In this document: positions 54,140-64,000 of the stretch, one piece after another
Position numbering within the stretch: the first letter of the stretch is position 1
How the letters are laid out: each line of letters begins with the position of its first letter
Assembly: GCA_003971905.1 (NCBI GenBank)
Contig: RSEE01000001.1
Coordinates: 1,612,001-1,676,000, forward strand
Direction: 5' to 3'
From: Moniliella sp. 'wahieum'
Taxonomy: Eukaryota > Basidiomycota > Moniliellomycetes > Moniliellales > Moniliellaceae
Length of the DNA stretch: 64,000 nucleotides
The notes under the pieces: generated by a model
The model's input: only the letters and a program-made list of their open reading frames with translations
Told to the model about the DNA's origin: nothing
Databases searched by the model: none
Translations under genes and position numbers: made by a program

Positions 54140-54490
54140 ACCACCGCACCAGAGGGCAGACGAGCTCGGCAATGCATCGAGTAACTAGTAACTAGTAACT
54201 AAGCCTGAGCGCCAGTGGCTCTCTCTCACTGGGAAGAACCAGAGCACAGACCCGCTCGGCAGTGCATTGACTAGCAGCTCGGCTCAATGCAAGTGGCTCT
54301 CTCAGTGCGAAGCACCAGAGAGCAGATCAGCTCGGTAGTACAGTGACTAACTAGTGTTTGCGCCAGTGGCTCTCTCTGTGTGATGCACCAGAGGGCAGGC
54401 TGGCTCGGATGTACATTGACTAACTAACTGCGTGAGCGCAAAAGACTTTCTCTGTGGGAGGCGCCAGAACGCAGGCTGGCTGGGCTAGAT
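54140..54490. repeat. about 75-bp tandem repeat, four to five units
   Basis: The anchor GCACCAGAG(G/A)GCAG recurs at 54146, 54236, 54312, 54385 and 54461, spacing 90, 76, 73 and 76 bp. Each unit also carries CCAGTGGCTCTCTC before the anchor and AGCTCGG...TGACTAACTAG after it. In the clearest unit CCAGTG and CACTGG (54212-54232) form a 6-bp stem. The first interval is longer because of an ACTAGTA triplication. No open frame spans it. Confidence 0.9.
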
Positions 54491-55502
54491 GCACGCATCA
54501 GTGGTGTTCTTAGTTCCTCCTCCGCGCTTCCTGTCAATATCGGAACGTAGTAGCTCTTTTGGGAGCAATGCAGTGAATGTCACGACTTTACCCCTTACCC
54601 CTCCATCATCCCACCGTTTGCTGCACATTAATCGCTCAGTACCAAAAAATCTGCACCCAAACGGAGTCCACCAGGGAAACTCCTCGAAAAGGCTTCTTCC
54701 CTGTCGCTAATAGAAGCGGACCAAGCACTGAGCGCCCTAAGATTACAGCTGAGAGAATATATACTACGTAGTGACCTCTGAGGCCTGACTAGTGACTGCC
54801 GGGAGAAAACATGCGTATTTCTCGAGGGATGGGACTGAATATTGATGAGGACCATCGGTCCCAAACCAAACCCATCTCGGCTATTTTTTTACTGTACCAG
54901 TCTCTCTCCAAGATGTGTGCTGTTCGCCCGGAAGAGAGGTCGTTGGGTGCACCTCTGGCACTTGACTTTCTTGCCGCATTGTCTTGCTCCGCAGTCGTGT
55001 TTCAATGGCTGATGAGTACGATGTAGTAGAGAGTAATGAGCAACAGTCGAAGAAGAGGCTCACAGCTCACACAGTACCAAAGTTGGAGGCATACTTGCCA
55101 TGCCGATGAGATGAGGAGAAGCGCTCACAAATAGCAGAGCACGCCAGGGAACAGGCACGTGGGAAACCCCGTAGAACTAGCAGGCGGGAGGCGGGGGGCA
55201 GGACCGCATGGACAGAAAGGATGCTGACGTCAGCCCTCCACGCTGGCAGCGTGCGTCCGCGTGCTGGGCGGGGCGGGATGGATGATTAATTGATTAATGA
55301 TTGATCGATGATTATGGACGGTCGGCTGCGCCTCGTTCGTTCGTTCGTTCTTCCCCACAAGTCGGTTGCCAGCGCTTTCTGCTTGCGCTTGGCTGCGGTC
55401 CCGCCTGTCGATCCGCACGCCCCATCGCACCTCATTCCCATCCCCATCCCCATCCCCATCCCCACCCCCATCCCCCCCCCCCGCCCCGATACCCCCGCCG
55501 CC
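54491..55502. other. intergenic, 5' flank of acyltransferase gene
   Basis: No gene recognised. Near the start codon a (CATCCC)n run (55434-55470) precedes the ATG. A GATTGATTAAT-type repeat lies at 55281-55310. Confidence 0.45.
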
Positions 55503-58317
55503 ATGTCCACCGGCCCCCGCCGCCGCGCCCGCCTACACGCTCGCCACCCTCGTCTTCGACCTGGCTCTGTGCTTCTGGCGCGTCGTCCTCCGCATCTTCT
55601 TCCGCTCCATCCGCCCCCGGGGCGCCTGGCACATCCCCGCCGTCAACGATGGCACGGCCGTCATCTTTGCCGCCGCACCCCACCACAACCAGTTCCTCGA
55701 CCCGCTCCTGCTAGGCAACGAGGCCTTCCGCGCCTCCGGCCGCCGCGTCAGCTCCTCACCGCGAAAAGAGTCTGCACCGCAAGTTCATCGGTCCCGCTGC
55801 CCGCGCACTTGGCTCCATCGCCGTCGTCCGCGCTGCAGACCGCGCCAAGCCCGGCATCGGCCGCATTTCCTTCTTCCCCGCTGACCCCGGTGCCGCCCCC
55901 AATGAACTGCGCATCAAGGGGTACAACACCCAGTTTACCAAGCAGCTCGAAGTTCGTGGCCAGCTTGTCCTCCCCAAGTCCTTTGGTTCCTCGTCCGCTG
56001 AGGTGGAGGAGATCGTCAGTGACACGGAATGTCGCATCAAACGCAAGTTTAAGGATGTGTCCAATAAGCTATCGGCTACCCAAGCGCTGTCCTCGTTCGC
56101 GGTCTCGCCTTTGGATGCCGATACCCCATTGCCTGGTGTCGAGTTCACTGTGTTTCCCTACATTGACCAATCTCAAATGTATGGCCAAGTGTTCAAGAAG
56201 CTGACCGAGGGCGGAAGTCTCGGGATCTTCCCTGAAGGTTCGTCCTGCTCTTTTTCGCTTTGAGCGTGCTTGAGTGACTAGTGACTGACGATTCCCCCTC
56301 CCCCCTCTCCTACTTGTTTTTAGGAGGCTCTCATGACCGGACGGACTTGCTCCCGCTCAAACGCGGTGTGGTCATTATGGCCCTGGGCGCGATGGAATCC
56401 AACCCCCAGCTCAAGGTGCGCATCGTACCGGTCGGCATGTCGTATTTCCACCCTCACAAGTTCCGCTCGCGTGCGGTGGTCGAGTTTGGAAGCCCGATCG
56501 AGGTGCCATCGGACCTAGTTCATATGTTTTCTCAAGGCGGGGACAAGAAGCGCGAGGCAGTGGAGAAGTTGATGGAAATCGTCTACGATGGAATCAAGTC
56601 GGTTACCGTACGTTCCCCGGACTATGAGACGCTTCAGCTCATCCAAGCCGGTCGACGTCTGTATGTGCCACCTGGGATGGCCTATACTAAGGGCGCAGCA
56701 TCTCTTAACGGAGAGGCAGGAGGAGATCAGGAACCAGGACAAGGACCCATGCCGCCTTCGAGCCATGCCCGCTTGACTTTGGGCCAGGTTGTTGATCTGA
56801 ACCGCCGCTTTATTTTGGGCTATCTCCGGTTCCAAGACAACCCGTGTCCAACAGTTCAAGGCCGACGTGCTGGCCTACAACAGAAAACTCAAGGACGCAG
56901 GGCTGCGGGACCACCAAGTCGAGGTGGCACACCAAGCTGATTGGCAAGTGGGCGGGCTGTTGATGTACAGGATCTTCTTGTTGGCCTTGTGGGGCAGCTT
57001 GGCCTTGCCTGGGTTCATCCTGAACGTACCAATCTTTATCGTTGCCAAGGTGATCAGTCGTAAAAAAGGCCAAGGAGGCACTGGCTGCGTCTCAGGTCAA
57101 ACTCCAAGGTCGCGACGTTCTAGCTACTTGGAAAGTACTTGTCTCGCTGGGCATGGCCCCCATCCTGCTACTCGATTTACGCGATTATTTTGTCGTACTA
57201 CCTCTACACGCGTGATGTGTTGCCTCAAGCTCACGCTTGGTGGCTCGCTCCCTTGTCTGCCCTCGCCGCACTACCCTTACTGGCCTACAGCACGATCAAG
57301 TTTGGCGAGGCGGGCGTGGACATTTACAAGCTCGCTCCCGCCCTTGATTCTCAGTCTGATTCCTGGACGCGGGAACCAAATTGAATCGCTGCAACAAACA
57401 CGGCGCAAGTTGTCCAAGAACTTGCAAGAGTTGATCGACGAACTTGCACCTCAAATCTGGCCCGACTATGAGCAATACAAACGCACGATGATTGATCGTG
57501 CACGTCGTGAGCGCAAGTCGGATGCGGTAGATACCGTGAGCCAATTGGGACTGCCTGCGCCGACTGAGTATGCACCTCCTGGGCATGGGTCAGTGACGAG
57601 GTCTTGTTTGGCTGGGTTGCTTCGGGTCTACATCGTCCCTCCTCGAGGCAAGGTATCCACTCCCCACTTGTCTCTTTCAAGCAGTCTCCTTCGCTCGCCT
57701 CGACCCACACAGGGGAAGACGCCAAGACATCCTCCCTGGCGGGCGAGAGCATTCCGGACTTGTCTCTGCCCCAGCCAATTGTAGACGACGCTCCCGATGA
57801 GGCCGAGTACCAAGATGCCATGGACGATGCTGCGCGGGAAGTGGAGGATACGCGACGGCTTTTACGGCGCAAGCTAAGGCCCAAGCAGCGGCTCGGACCA
57901 AATCTACCCCTCGGGCCCCATCGCTTCACTCGCTCTCCGAGTCCATCTCCAAGATGCTCCCGCTCAAAGAAGATAAAGATAAGAAACGTTCTTCTTTGGA
58001 TGCGCCTATTCCCCCCCACCGGTGTCGTTCCTGCCGCGGAGGCTGAGGTTACCTCTTCGACAGCTACCACCTCAGCCGTTCCCGCGGCCTCGGTCCCGAC
58101 CCACCGACTGCCCACTCACGCAAACCCGTTGACTCGTCTTCGGCTGGGCTCTAAGGGCTCTAAGGCAAGGGCTCTAAGGGCTCGAACCTCAGGTGAGCCT
58201 CAGCCTGAGGCCTCACTTGGCTGTGGCAGTAACTGCTTCCCAGCTACTACTACTACGACACCAAAACTTTGTCTCATGGCCTACGCTGGGATTCGTCGCT
58301 TTGGCTTATTAGCTTAA
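55503..58317 (+). CDS. GPT2: glycerol-3-phosphate/DHAP sn-1 acyltransferase (Gpt2/Sct1 type), frameshifted
   Basis: ER-membrane enzyme making lysophosphatidic acid, the first step of glycerolipid synthesis. Start MSTGPRRRA (55503), then after one lost base LATLVFDLALCFWRVVLRIF, a membrane helix, and the acyltransferase motif I HHNQFLDP. After another shift RKFIGPAARALGSIAVVRAA and GRISFFPADPG follow. Motif III is FPEG, interrupted by an 86-nt intron (56238-56323, donor GTTCGT), then GSHDRTDLLPLKRGV and VRIVPVGMSYFHPHKFRSRA. Downstream are LMYRIFLLALWGSLALPGFI (helix) and SIYAIILSYYLYTRDVLPQA (helix) plus ESLQQTRRKLSKNLQELIDE. The C-terminal tail is Ser-rich with phosphosite-like stretches. 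At least five frame changes. About 900 residues against about 750 in yeast. Exact C-terminus uncertain. Confidence 0.9.
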
Positions 58318-59141
58318 GTCCCCTCGCTCGCTCACTTTGTTCGTTCCCTTCTTCCGGTCTTCAGGCCTACGGTTCTCACTCTCACCGGTCACCCCCTTTC
58401 TTTCCTCCATCTCCCTTTTTTTGCTTTTGCCTCCTCCCCCCCCCCTCACCTTCACAATCTCTTGTTCTCCCCTCACCTTCACAATCTCTTGTTTCCCCCT
58501 CACTCTCACCCTCACCCTCCTCTTTCTTCAATCTTGTCTTATGGTGACGTGTGATTCAGTATTCCTTTACGTATTCCTACGTATTCCGACGCTGTCCAGC
58601 TCGTTGCAGCGCACGATCATTCCTTCCTGCCAACTTGTAGCGTGGTGTCCGGGGCCTGGGGACCGGGGAGCACGACGACCATAGCGATGAGCGATGTCGA
58701 TGAGCGATGAGCGCCCGCGGAGCTTCCTTGGTGTGTGGTCCTGTGTTCCGCGCCGGGATGCTGAGTGCTGACCTGGTTTGGTGGCCTTGACGCCTCGACG
58801 GTTTGATCTTGCCACCCATGGCAGGTACTGCGAATGATTAATGATGCGGATGCAGGCGCGAGGAGTCAGCCTCAGCTGCGGAGTTTGGCCAGCCAAGGCT
58901 CGTAGATATTATTGGACCGGGACGTGTACGTGTACTGGGTGGTTGCACGTGTTGATTCAGCACAGGCGGCGGAACACACACTGGCGCCGTGCCTATGACC
59001 TTACGTCATCCGCCTGCCCCACCCTCCCCCGTACTCGCCTCCCACCCTCGCCACCTTCTGGGCTGATAGAGCGCCCGCCCCCACCACCTCTTCCTCTTCC
59101 TCCTCTCTCTCCTCCTCCTCTTCTTCGTGCGCTCCCTTCCC
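58318..59141. other. intergenic, with 29-bp tandem repeat
   Basis: At 58441-58512 a pyrimidine-rich unit CCCTCACCTTCACAATCTCT is present twice with a period of about 30 bp, followed by CTCACCCTCACC. No gene recognised before UBC7. Confidence 0.55.
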
Positions 59142-59926
59142 ATGTACAACCCTACGCGCGGCGTGTCCAGCGCCGCTGTCAAGCGGCTTATGATCGAGTA
59201 CAAGCAGCTCTCCTCCGACCCCGATGCCGTGGTGGTCGCCGGTCCTGTGAGCGAGGACAACTACCTCGAGTGGGAGGCGCTCGTGCCAGGGCCCGACGAT
59301 ACGCCGTACGAGGGCGGCGTTTTCCCTGCCCGCCTCTCTTTCCCGCCCACCTACCCGCTCGAACCGCCCAAGATGGTATTTGACCCGCCTGTTCCCCCCA
59401 ATGGTACGTCTCTTCCACGTTGGACATTGGTCTGGCTCCACCCGCACTGACACCTTCCTGCTCTACTTAGTCTACGCCAACGGGACGGTGTGCATCAGTA
59501 TCCTGCACGCTGCGGGCGATGACCCTAACAGTAAGTCTTGTTCCCCCCCTCTGCCCCGCCTCACCTCAACCCTTCGTTTCTAACCTACGCCCTATGCTTG
59601 GTGCAGTGTACGAGTCGTCGTCGGAGCGCTGGTCGCCTGTCCAGTCGATCGAGAAGATCCTCCTGAGTGTCGTTAGCATGCTTGCCGAGCCCAACGTCGA
59701 GAGCGGAGCTAACATTGATGCTTGTGTACGTCCCTTACGTCCCTTACGTCCCCCTTGTGTTGTGTTGTGGTTTGCCACTACCGCGCGCACCACTGACCAC
59801 TGACGATTGATGATTGACCATTGATCACTGACCTTTGACCTGTGCTGCTAGAAACTGTATCGCGACGACCGCGCTGCATACGAGAAGAAGATCCGGGACA
59901 GCGTGGCGCAGCAGTTGGGTCTCTAG
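59142..59926 (+). CDS. UBC7: ubiquitin-conjugating enzyme E2 (Ubc7/UBE2G2 type)
   Basis: E2 of ER-associated degradation. Four exons: 59142-59403, 59471-59530, 59607-59725 and 59852-59926. Introns of 67, 76 and 126 nt have donors GTACGT, GTAAGT and GTACGT. The frame is clean throughout and gives 171 residues, normal for the family. The order is [15 protein letters not shown], then [32 protein letters not shown], then the active-site Cys in [16 protein letters not shown] with the long acidic-loop insertion ([20 protein letters not shown]) typical of Ubc7/Ubc6e types, and [13 protein letters not shown]. One oddity: the HPN triad before the active site reads PPN (end of exon 1, CCCCCCAAT). The His may be missing because of a base loss in this C-run. 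Confidence 0.95.
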
Positions 59927-60708
59927 GCTTGTGCGCCTTGGCTCGCAGGCGCACGCTGCCCTCCCTCGCGACCGCTTCGCTCTCTGCTCACCACGATGGA
60001 CATGAGTATGAGCGGTCGGATGCACCCTTGTTTTGTTCTGTTCGATGGGTATGGGTATACCGCCATCTCCCTCGCTCCTATCCTTGTCCAAGGCGTTCAA
60101 TTTGGCGAGAGAGAGAGATAGAGAGAGAGAAAGAGTGTGGCGGTCGTTGCTTTGCTTTGCTTTGTCTTGCTGAGCCTCAGCGCTGAGATGATTAATGATT
60201 GCTGTCATGGCTGGGTGCGCTGATCAACGTCAAGCTTCAAGTGGGATCGGCGGGCGTGGGTTGTACTCTGTCGTAACCGGGAACGCATGTGCGTGGCGGA
60301 TGCGCTTGAATCCCATAAAATCCCATGCGGCTATGGCCGGGTCGTTCATTGGCCGCTGCTGTTGCTATTGCTGTGCTATTGCTGCTGCGATTGCTGCTGC
60401 TATTGCTGCTGAATGGTGGAGAGACGTAGGTGCAGGTGGCCAGGAGAAAGCGCCAGTTGAGGACCCCGACCAGCAGTCCCAGCCTGGTTCGGTTCCACGT
60501 GAAGCGTCGGGTACTCAGTACTCAGTACTCAGTAGGCTCCGTCGGCTGAAATGTGAAATGATCAATGCCCCGTCCACGCTGCACTTAATAGCCCCGAGTA
60601 CTGTCGGAAGCTCAGCGCTCCGTGCGCTCCGTCTCAGCGCAGCAGCCGGCGTTTTGCTGGCATCACCACCGCCTGTCCCTCTGACCCCGCGCCTCCCCGC
60701 GAGCGCCA
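59927..60708. other. intergenic, GA and GCT microsatellites
   Basis: (GA)n at 60106-60132 and an imperfect GCT/TGCTAT run at 60356-60416. AAGCTTCAAG word at 60231-60240. No gene recognised. Confidence 0.5.
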
Positions 60709-62478
60709 ATGGCCGTCACGCTTTGGGCGCTGTTTGCAGCGGCGAGCCTGGGGTGGTACGTGGCCATTTGGACAGTTTGCTTGACCGGCCTGGCTGTCGC
60801 CCGCAAGCTCTTCCTCCCGCCCTTGGAGCGCTCGCCTCTGTCCTACACCGACGACACCGACCAGGACACATCCGACCAAGGCAACGGCAGCCGTGTGCCT
60901 TCCTTCTTTTCGGCTGGCCCAAGGGTTCCATCCCTTCCCCCGCGCGGCCTGTCGCTCCTGGGCTCAGCGTCTTGCGTCCTCTGGCCGGACACGATGCTAA
61001 CCTGGATGCCAACCTGAGCTCGATGTTTGAGCAAGAGTACCCCCGGTCGCGGTACGAGATTCTGATGAGTGTGGCCGATGCGTCGGACCCTGCGTATCGG
61101 GTGGCGCAGGAAGTACGAGCACGCTACCCTGGCGTGAAGAGCACAGTGATTGTGGGGACGAGCAGGCTGGGGTCAATCCCAAGATCAACAACTTGGTCCG
61201 CGCCTATGCCCAAGCTTCGTTTGATCTGATCTGGGTGGTGGACAGCCAAGTGTGGCTTCCGCCCGGGGCAGCAGGACGAGCGGTACAGAGTTTGCTGATG
61301 CCCACGCCGAAACCTCCACCAGCATGGATGGGTCGGTCGCCGCACAGCCCACGTGTAGGACTGGTGCATCATGTCCCCCTTGCTGTTCGCCCGGGGCCCA
61401 ATTGGGGGTCCCAAGTCGAACGTGTCTTTCTCTCCACCACCCACGCTAAAATGTACTTGGCCATCAACCGTCTCGCCGTCGACTCGTGCGTCATGGGCAA
61501 GTCCAATCTCTACCGCCGTTCCGACCTGGCTCGCGTACCCGACACGTACTTTGGCGTGGACGCTTCGGGCTCGCGAGGCGAAGCGGGCGCAATTGGTTCG
61601 TCGGCATTTGCTTCTACCCTAGCGGCGGATCCGATTACTGCGACAAATGAGGCACATGCTCGTGCCTCCGTTCCTGATCCCCTACTTTGCCCACCGACCT
61701 GGGTCCTGGCACGGGCACCGGCTCCGTGGTACAAGGTAGTGCTCGCGCCTTGGCTCGGTTTGGGATTTACCTCGCCGAAGACAACATGCTTGCTCTGTCA
61801 TTATGGTCCGATCCGGTCCATCTTGCGCACCGCGTGAGCCCGGGCGATGTGGCGCACACGGCCGTAGGGGACATTCGGTCGCTGGGGGAATACGCGGCGC
61901 GGCGAATGCGGTGGATCCGGGTACGGAAGCACATGGTCATGGCGGCCACGTTGGTGGAACCGTTGACCGAGTCAGTTTGGGCAGGCGTGTTGGGCGCAGT
62001 GGCGTTCCGGTACTTTATTGTGGCCCGCTACTTGGCGTCGGGGCAAGTGGGTGGTGGACAACGTTATTTTACCTTGTGCACTTTGGTCTGTGGCATGCGG
62101 TGGATCGACAGGTCCTCTTTGCATGCAAGGTGGCACCCCGCTTGGCCCGGAAGAGCAAGTTCGGTTTACGTTGGCGTGGGGGCTGCGAGAACTGTTGGCG
62201 TTTCCAATTTGGCTGTGGGCCATGGCCGGAAGCACAGGTACGTCGTTCTTGTTGGTCCTCTTGTTCTCTTCTCTTCTCTTCTCTTCTCTTCTCTTTTCTT
62301 CTTCTGCCAGACTGGTTCTTTGTTGCTTCGACCGTTCTTCTAACACCTGTACATCATACGTCTCTGCGTTGCAGTCCAGTGGCGCGGGCGCACCTACCGC
62401 ATTCTCTCCTCGGGTCGGGCTGCCCGGGTGGCTCCCTCGGACGCAGAAGGTCACCAAGCCCTGTTGTCCGAACAGTGA
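60709..62478 (+). CDS. ceramide glucosyltransferase (GT21), frameshifted
   Basis: Golgi/ER membrane enzyme that transfers glucose from UDP-glucose to ceramide, giving glucosylceramide. Start MAVTLWALFAAASLGWYVA at 60709 is the N-terminal membrane anchor. Then, across frames: LSVLRPLAGHDANL (first conserved Asp), SMFEQEYPRSRYEILMSVAD, and DLIWVVDSQVWLPPGAAG (second Asp). Next come KSNLYRRSDLARVP, YLAEDNMLALSLW (third Asp) and the (Q/R)xxRW box as RRMRWIRVRK. The 137-nt intron 62238-62374 (GTACGT..GCAG, with a TTCTC repeat) joins ST to VQWRGRTYRILSSGR, ending at TGA 62476-62478. At least three frame changes (about 61000, 61180, 61750). All D1-D2-D3-RxxRW catalytic elements are visible, so the assignment is firm. 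Confidence 0.93.
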
Positions 62479-62508
62479 GCGGTGGGGCAAAGATGGCTCT
62501 CCTACGGC

Positions 62509-63130
62509 CTAACCTCTCGTTGTGCCGAATGCGGCAGTACCGTACCAAACATACGATGAATGGGTTCCGTCTGCCTGCTCTGTATTGTACAATATAACAT
62601 AGAAAGCCCCCTCCCACCCCTCACCTCGCTCAGAGTTTGGTACTATCGCCCCCCGGAACGCATCGGCATCTCGCAGGACGCATGGTCCTCCATAAATGAT
62701 GCGTTCCTGCAGTTCGGGGGCCAAGGAACGTGCCCACGCGACAAACGCCGCGTCTTCCGCGCCCGGCTGGAGCCATATGGCAGGCACGTTGAGGTCGAGC
62801 AGCGCCTGCCGTGCCGTGGCTAGCGACACGCGGGGCGGAGTGACGATGCTGATGGCTGTCTTGCTAGGGCCAGGCGGCGGGAGAGAAAGCAGGTTGGGCG
62901 CGACGGTCAAACCTTCGATTTGGGAAGCGGTGGGGTTGATAGGCGTGACAGGCAGGTTGCGCTGTGCGTACCACTTGACCAGCTTGTTGCCAAACTTGCT
63001 CTGGTCCGAGCTCGCTCCCACGACGGCAAATGCGTCTTGGGCCAGGAAGGTCTGCGGGGAAAGGCGGGCATCAGTATATGCGGGGGGCAGAGACGATGGG
63101 ACGTGCCTTGAATGCGGCTGGACTCGACAT
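62509..63130 (-). CDS. CoA-binding-domain (Rossmann) protein
   Basis: Small cytosolic or mitochondrial protein with the CoA_binding_2 fold related to the alpha subunit of succinyl-CoA ligase and bacterial YccU; biochemical role unknown. Exon 1 (63130-63107) codes MSSPAAFK; a 55-nt intron (63106-63052) begins GCACGT and ends GCAG, a GC-AG intron. Exon 2 starts TFLAQDAFAVVGASSDQSKF with the GxSxxxxK nucleotide loop. It continues YAQRNLPVTPINPTASQIEG, ISIVTPPRVSLATARQALL and the signature NVPAIWLQPGAEDAAFVAWA, ending GGPCVLRDADAF near 62665. A G-run there suggests the true stop is about 62643-62645 in the neighbouring frame; the open frame as it stands reaches 62509. Convergent with the glucosyltransferase, divergent from the KH protein. 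Confidence 0.85.
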
Positions 63131-63532
63131 GGGGGAGGATGGGGATGGGGATGGAGATGGGGGGAGTTGGAGACGGTGGGGCCGGTGGCGAAGCACGCCA
63201 TCATACGGCCACAACAACAGTGCGGGGTATTCGCTATCAACGCACATATGAACGTTCAACGTTCACCCGCTTTCCGCTGTCGAAACGCGCACACATTCCG
63301 CCCGAACACGCTGCGTACGTCAGCAGCCAAGGAAGGTTGGCCGCGCCGTTCCGCAGCCAAACAACTGCCCCCCCACCACCCCCCCCGAGGCCAGCGCAAC
63401 ACCGCCGCACCCACACCCCCCCTCCTCCTTCCGTCCTCCTTTCTCCCCTCCCTTCCTCCCCTTTCTCCTTCTCCCCCACTCCACTCCCACCCCATCCCCA
63501 CCCCACCCCCCCATCCCCACCCCCCCACCCCC

Positions 63533-64000
63533 ATGTCCACCGTCACCCCCGACCTCGTCAGCACCGACCCCGCTGAGGCCATGGTCGTCGACCCTGCCGC
63601 CGGCGCTCCGGACGCGCCTGCTCCCGAGTCCGGAGAGGCTGCGATGCCCGGTTCAACGTCCAGCTTCGCGCCCTCGTTCTCTCTCCCGACGCGTCCGTGA
63701 TCATTGGCAAGGGCGGCAAGCACATCACCGAGATCCGCCAGAGACGGAGCGCGTCTGACCATCTCGCCTCCGCTCCCGCAAAACCCGGAGCGCATCCTCA
63801 CCGTCTCGGGCCCGCTCGACGCGGTCAGCCGCGCGTTCGGGTTGGTCGTGCGCCGCGTGAACGATGAGCCGTTTATGCAGCCGTCGCTGCCGGGCTCGCG
63901 CGCGTACACGCTCCGTTTCATCGTGCCCAACTCGCGCATGGGCTCGGTGATTGGCAAGGGCCGGCACCAAGATCAAGGAGATCCAAGAAGCTTCTGGTGG
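63533..64000 (+). CDS. KH-domain RNA-binding protein (poly(rC)-binding type), truncated by window end
   Basis: Start MSTVTPDLVSTDPAEAMVVD at 63533 follows a long C-rich leader. An acidic Ala/Pro-rich head changes frame near 63650 into FNVQLRALVLSPDASVIIGK, the first KH domain with its GKGGKH loop. It then continues (after a further shift near 63740) through ISPPLPQNPERILTVSGPLD. The second KH domain follows (LRFIVPNSRMGSVIGKGG), where a C replaces expected frame at 63960. The sequence runs off the window. Layout matches the three-KH PCBP/Pbp2/Hek2/Rnc1 family that binds mRNA and controls stability or translation. Two frame changes within 470 bp fit the window-wide error pattern. Confidence 0.87.

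Noticed and set aside
54140-54490. CRISPR-like array
   Set aside because: Repeats and spacers are not distinct; units of about 75 bp are degenerate throughout, and the genome is eukaryotic.

Overview
This window looks like nuclear DNA of a fungus, most likely a basidiomycete. The protein genes are GC-rich and fungal in type: a ferric reductase, an Amt/MEP ammonium transporter, a DUF1640 mitochondrial protein, a Gpt2/Sct1-type acyltransferase, Rit1 and a fungal glucosylceramide synthase. Genes carry only a few introns of about 55-170 nt, usually with GTACGT or GTACGC donors. Two tRNA genes have introns (Asp-GTC and Gly-TCC), which is common in basidiomycetes. Low intron density would fit an Ustilaginomycotina-like lineage, but I cannot prove that.

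Layout. 1-8 kb is AT-richer and gene-poor, with one broken F-box gene (2.75-4.79 kb, minus) and small tandem repeats. 8-16.2 kb holds RPS8 (minus), a ferric reductase (plus), GAPDH (minus), tRNA-Ala, a small MGRSAK-type protein (minus) and tRNA-Asp. 17-20.6 kb (minus) is a coiled-coil protein with a HAP1/Milton-like motif. 23.1-36.6 kb is the densest part: ammonium transporter, ARH1, an AIM25-type scramblase (all plus), DPH1 (minus), an amidase (plus), RIT1 (minus) and a DUF1640/MCUR1-type protein (plus). 37.3 kb has tRNA-Gly. 39-41 kb is an unrecognised disordered protein. 43.5-48.0 kb is a large Ser-rich single-pass membrane protein with a recurring Pro-Trp-Trp motif. 48.46-53.50 kb is a young Ty1/copia LTR retrotransposon with identical LTRs. 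54.1-54.5 kb is a 75-bp tandem repeat. 55.5-64 kb has the G3P acyltransferase, UBC7, glucosylceramide synthase, a CoA-binding-fold protein (minus) and a KH-domain RNA-binding protein cut by the window end.

Sequence quality dominates the reading. Almost every conserved gene, including the essential RPS8, is interrupted by single-base deletions, often in homopolymers, while the conserved protein continues in the next frame. I therefore annotate whole loci across frame changes and suspect consensus errors of an uncorrected long-read assembly rather than mass pseudogenisation. GAPDH, UBC7 and the copia reverse transcriptase are open.

Several genes bear on translation (RPS8, DPH1, RIT1, tRNAs), on mitochondria (ARH1, scramblase, DUF1640) and on membrane lipids (acyltransferase, glucosylceramide synthase). 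Neighbours often form divergent pairs with short shared promoters (DPH1/amidase 177 bp, RIT1/DUF1640 286 bp, CoA-binding/KH about 400 bp). The most novel candidates are the PWW-repeat membrane protein, the HAP1-like adaptor and the GATA cluster upstream of the ammonium transporter.
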